From assembly GCF_963664135.1 (NCBI RefSeq), contig NZ_OY760905.1:3684736-3748735 (forward strand): DNA of 64,000 nt, given 5' to 3'. Under the pieces are notes generated by a model. It was not told the origin of the DNA, searched no databases, and saw only the letters and a list, made by a program, of their open reading frames with translations. The translations under genes were made by a program, and so were the position numbers. Origin of the DNA: an uncultured Acetobacterium sp. (GTDB taxonomy: Bacteria; Bacillota; Clostridia; Eubacteriales; Eubacteriaceae). Shown piece by piece: positions 63,606 through 64,000 of this stretch (the stretch's first letter is position 1; the number at the start of each line of letters is the position of its first letter).

Positions 63606-64000
63606 GAAGTCCCGTGCTTAAAGTATTAAATTGAAACTGGTAATCATTGAAAAACACAATCTGTTAAAATAACGTTCTATGGATTACAATATTTTGTATA
63701 GTTCGATCACAATATTGCCATTATGAGTAGACTTTTAAATGAGTATTTTCTTATGCAAAATCATAAAATAAAAAGTGCGGCCTTACGGGTCTTTTAACTA
63801 TTTAATAAACATTCTGTCGTACAGTAGCGTGGGAAGTCGTCTAGTTCAACTAATGGTCATTTGTCTACGTTATTAGCTGAGAATATAAAAAGGTTCGTTA
63901 ATTTTAACGAAAAAATGCTTATTTTTGAGTAAAGTATTAACGATTACATGAATCATTCGTTATGATAGTATTTTCACAAACGAATGGTGCTTGGCCGTTT

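Overview
The window looks like chromosomal DNA of a low-GC, anaerobic, Gram-positive acetogen, most likely Acetobacterium or a close relative in the Eubacteriaceae. This is inferred from three things: a complete oxygen-independent 5,6-dimethylbenzimidazole (DMB) operon in the bzaA-bzaB-cobT-bzaC-bzaD-bzaE order described for Eubacterium limosum and Acetobacterium; clostridial ChW-repeat surface proteins; and a desulfoferrodoxin superoxide reductase. No rRNA, CRISPR array, prophage or replication origin was seen.

Layout. 1-8.2 kb: the end of a cobalt-transporter-type ATPase (CbiO-like), an XpaC/TelA pair, an alpha/beta hydrolase, glycerate kinase with a CdaR-type regulator, and a CNNM/CorC-type membrane protein. 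8.2-16.4 kb (minus strand): the bza operon, led by a cobalamin riboswitch followed by an intrinsic terminator. Two intercistronic inverted-repeat elements lie inside the operon. 16.5-23.7 kb (plus strand, divergent): a FecCD/BtuC-type ABC importer, then a tightly packed five-gene module (HypB/UreG-like GTPase, stand-alone ABC ATPase, DUF364 protein, SAM methyltransferase, small P-loop NTPase). This module is the best candidate for an undescribed metal- or tetrapyrrole-handling system.

24-31.7 kb: ordinary single genes (MsbA-like exporter, larE, GH25 lysozyme, desulfoferrodoxin, Nudix hydrolase, lipoprotein, class-I glutamine-amidotransferase-like hydrolase, a membrane protein) and tRNA-Arg(ACG). 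31.7-34.8 kb: a decayed accessory patch beside the tRNA, with an IS256 transposase fragment, an intact RNA-methyltransferase-like gene, a probable tyrosine-recombinase remnant and other broken frames. 34.8-46 kb: an AgrA/AgrC-like two-component pair, two giant tandem BspA-type leucine-rich-repeat/ChW surface proteins and an RsbW-like ATPase. 46-51.2 kb: an internally duplicated membrane protein and a heterodimeric ABC exporter. 51.4-59.3 kb: a signalling block of a membrane GGDEF protein, a SARP-type response regulator and a huge sensor kinase with a degenerate N-terminal kinase domain. 59.6-64 kb: GNAT acetyltransferase, HSL-family esterase, and a DUF4097/TMEM175 pair divergent from a TetR regulator.

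The genes cooperate most clearly in B12 metabolism. DMB made by BzaA-E is activated by CobT, and the riboswitch should shut the operon off when cobalamin is plentiful. All coordinates, motifs and hairpins were read by eye. Family names rest on remembered motifs, not on database searches.
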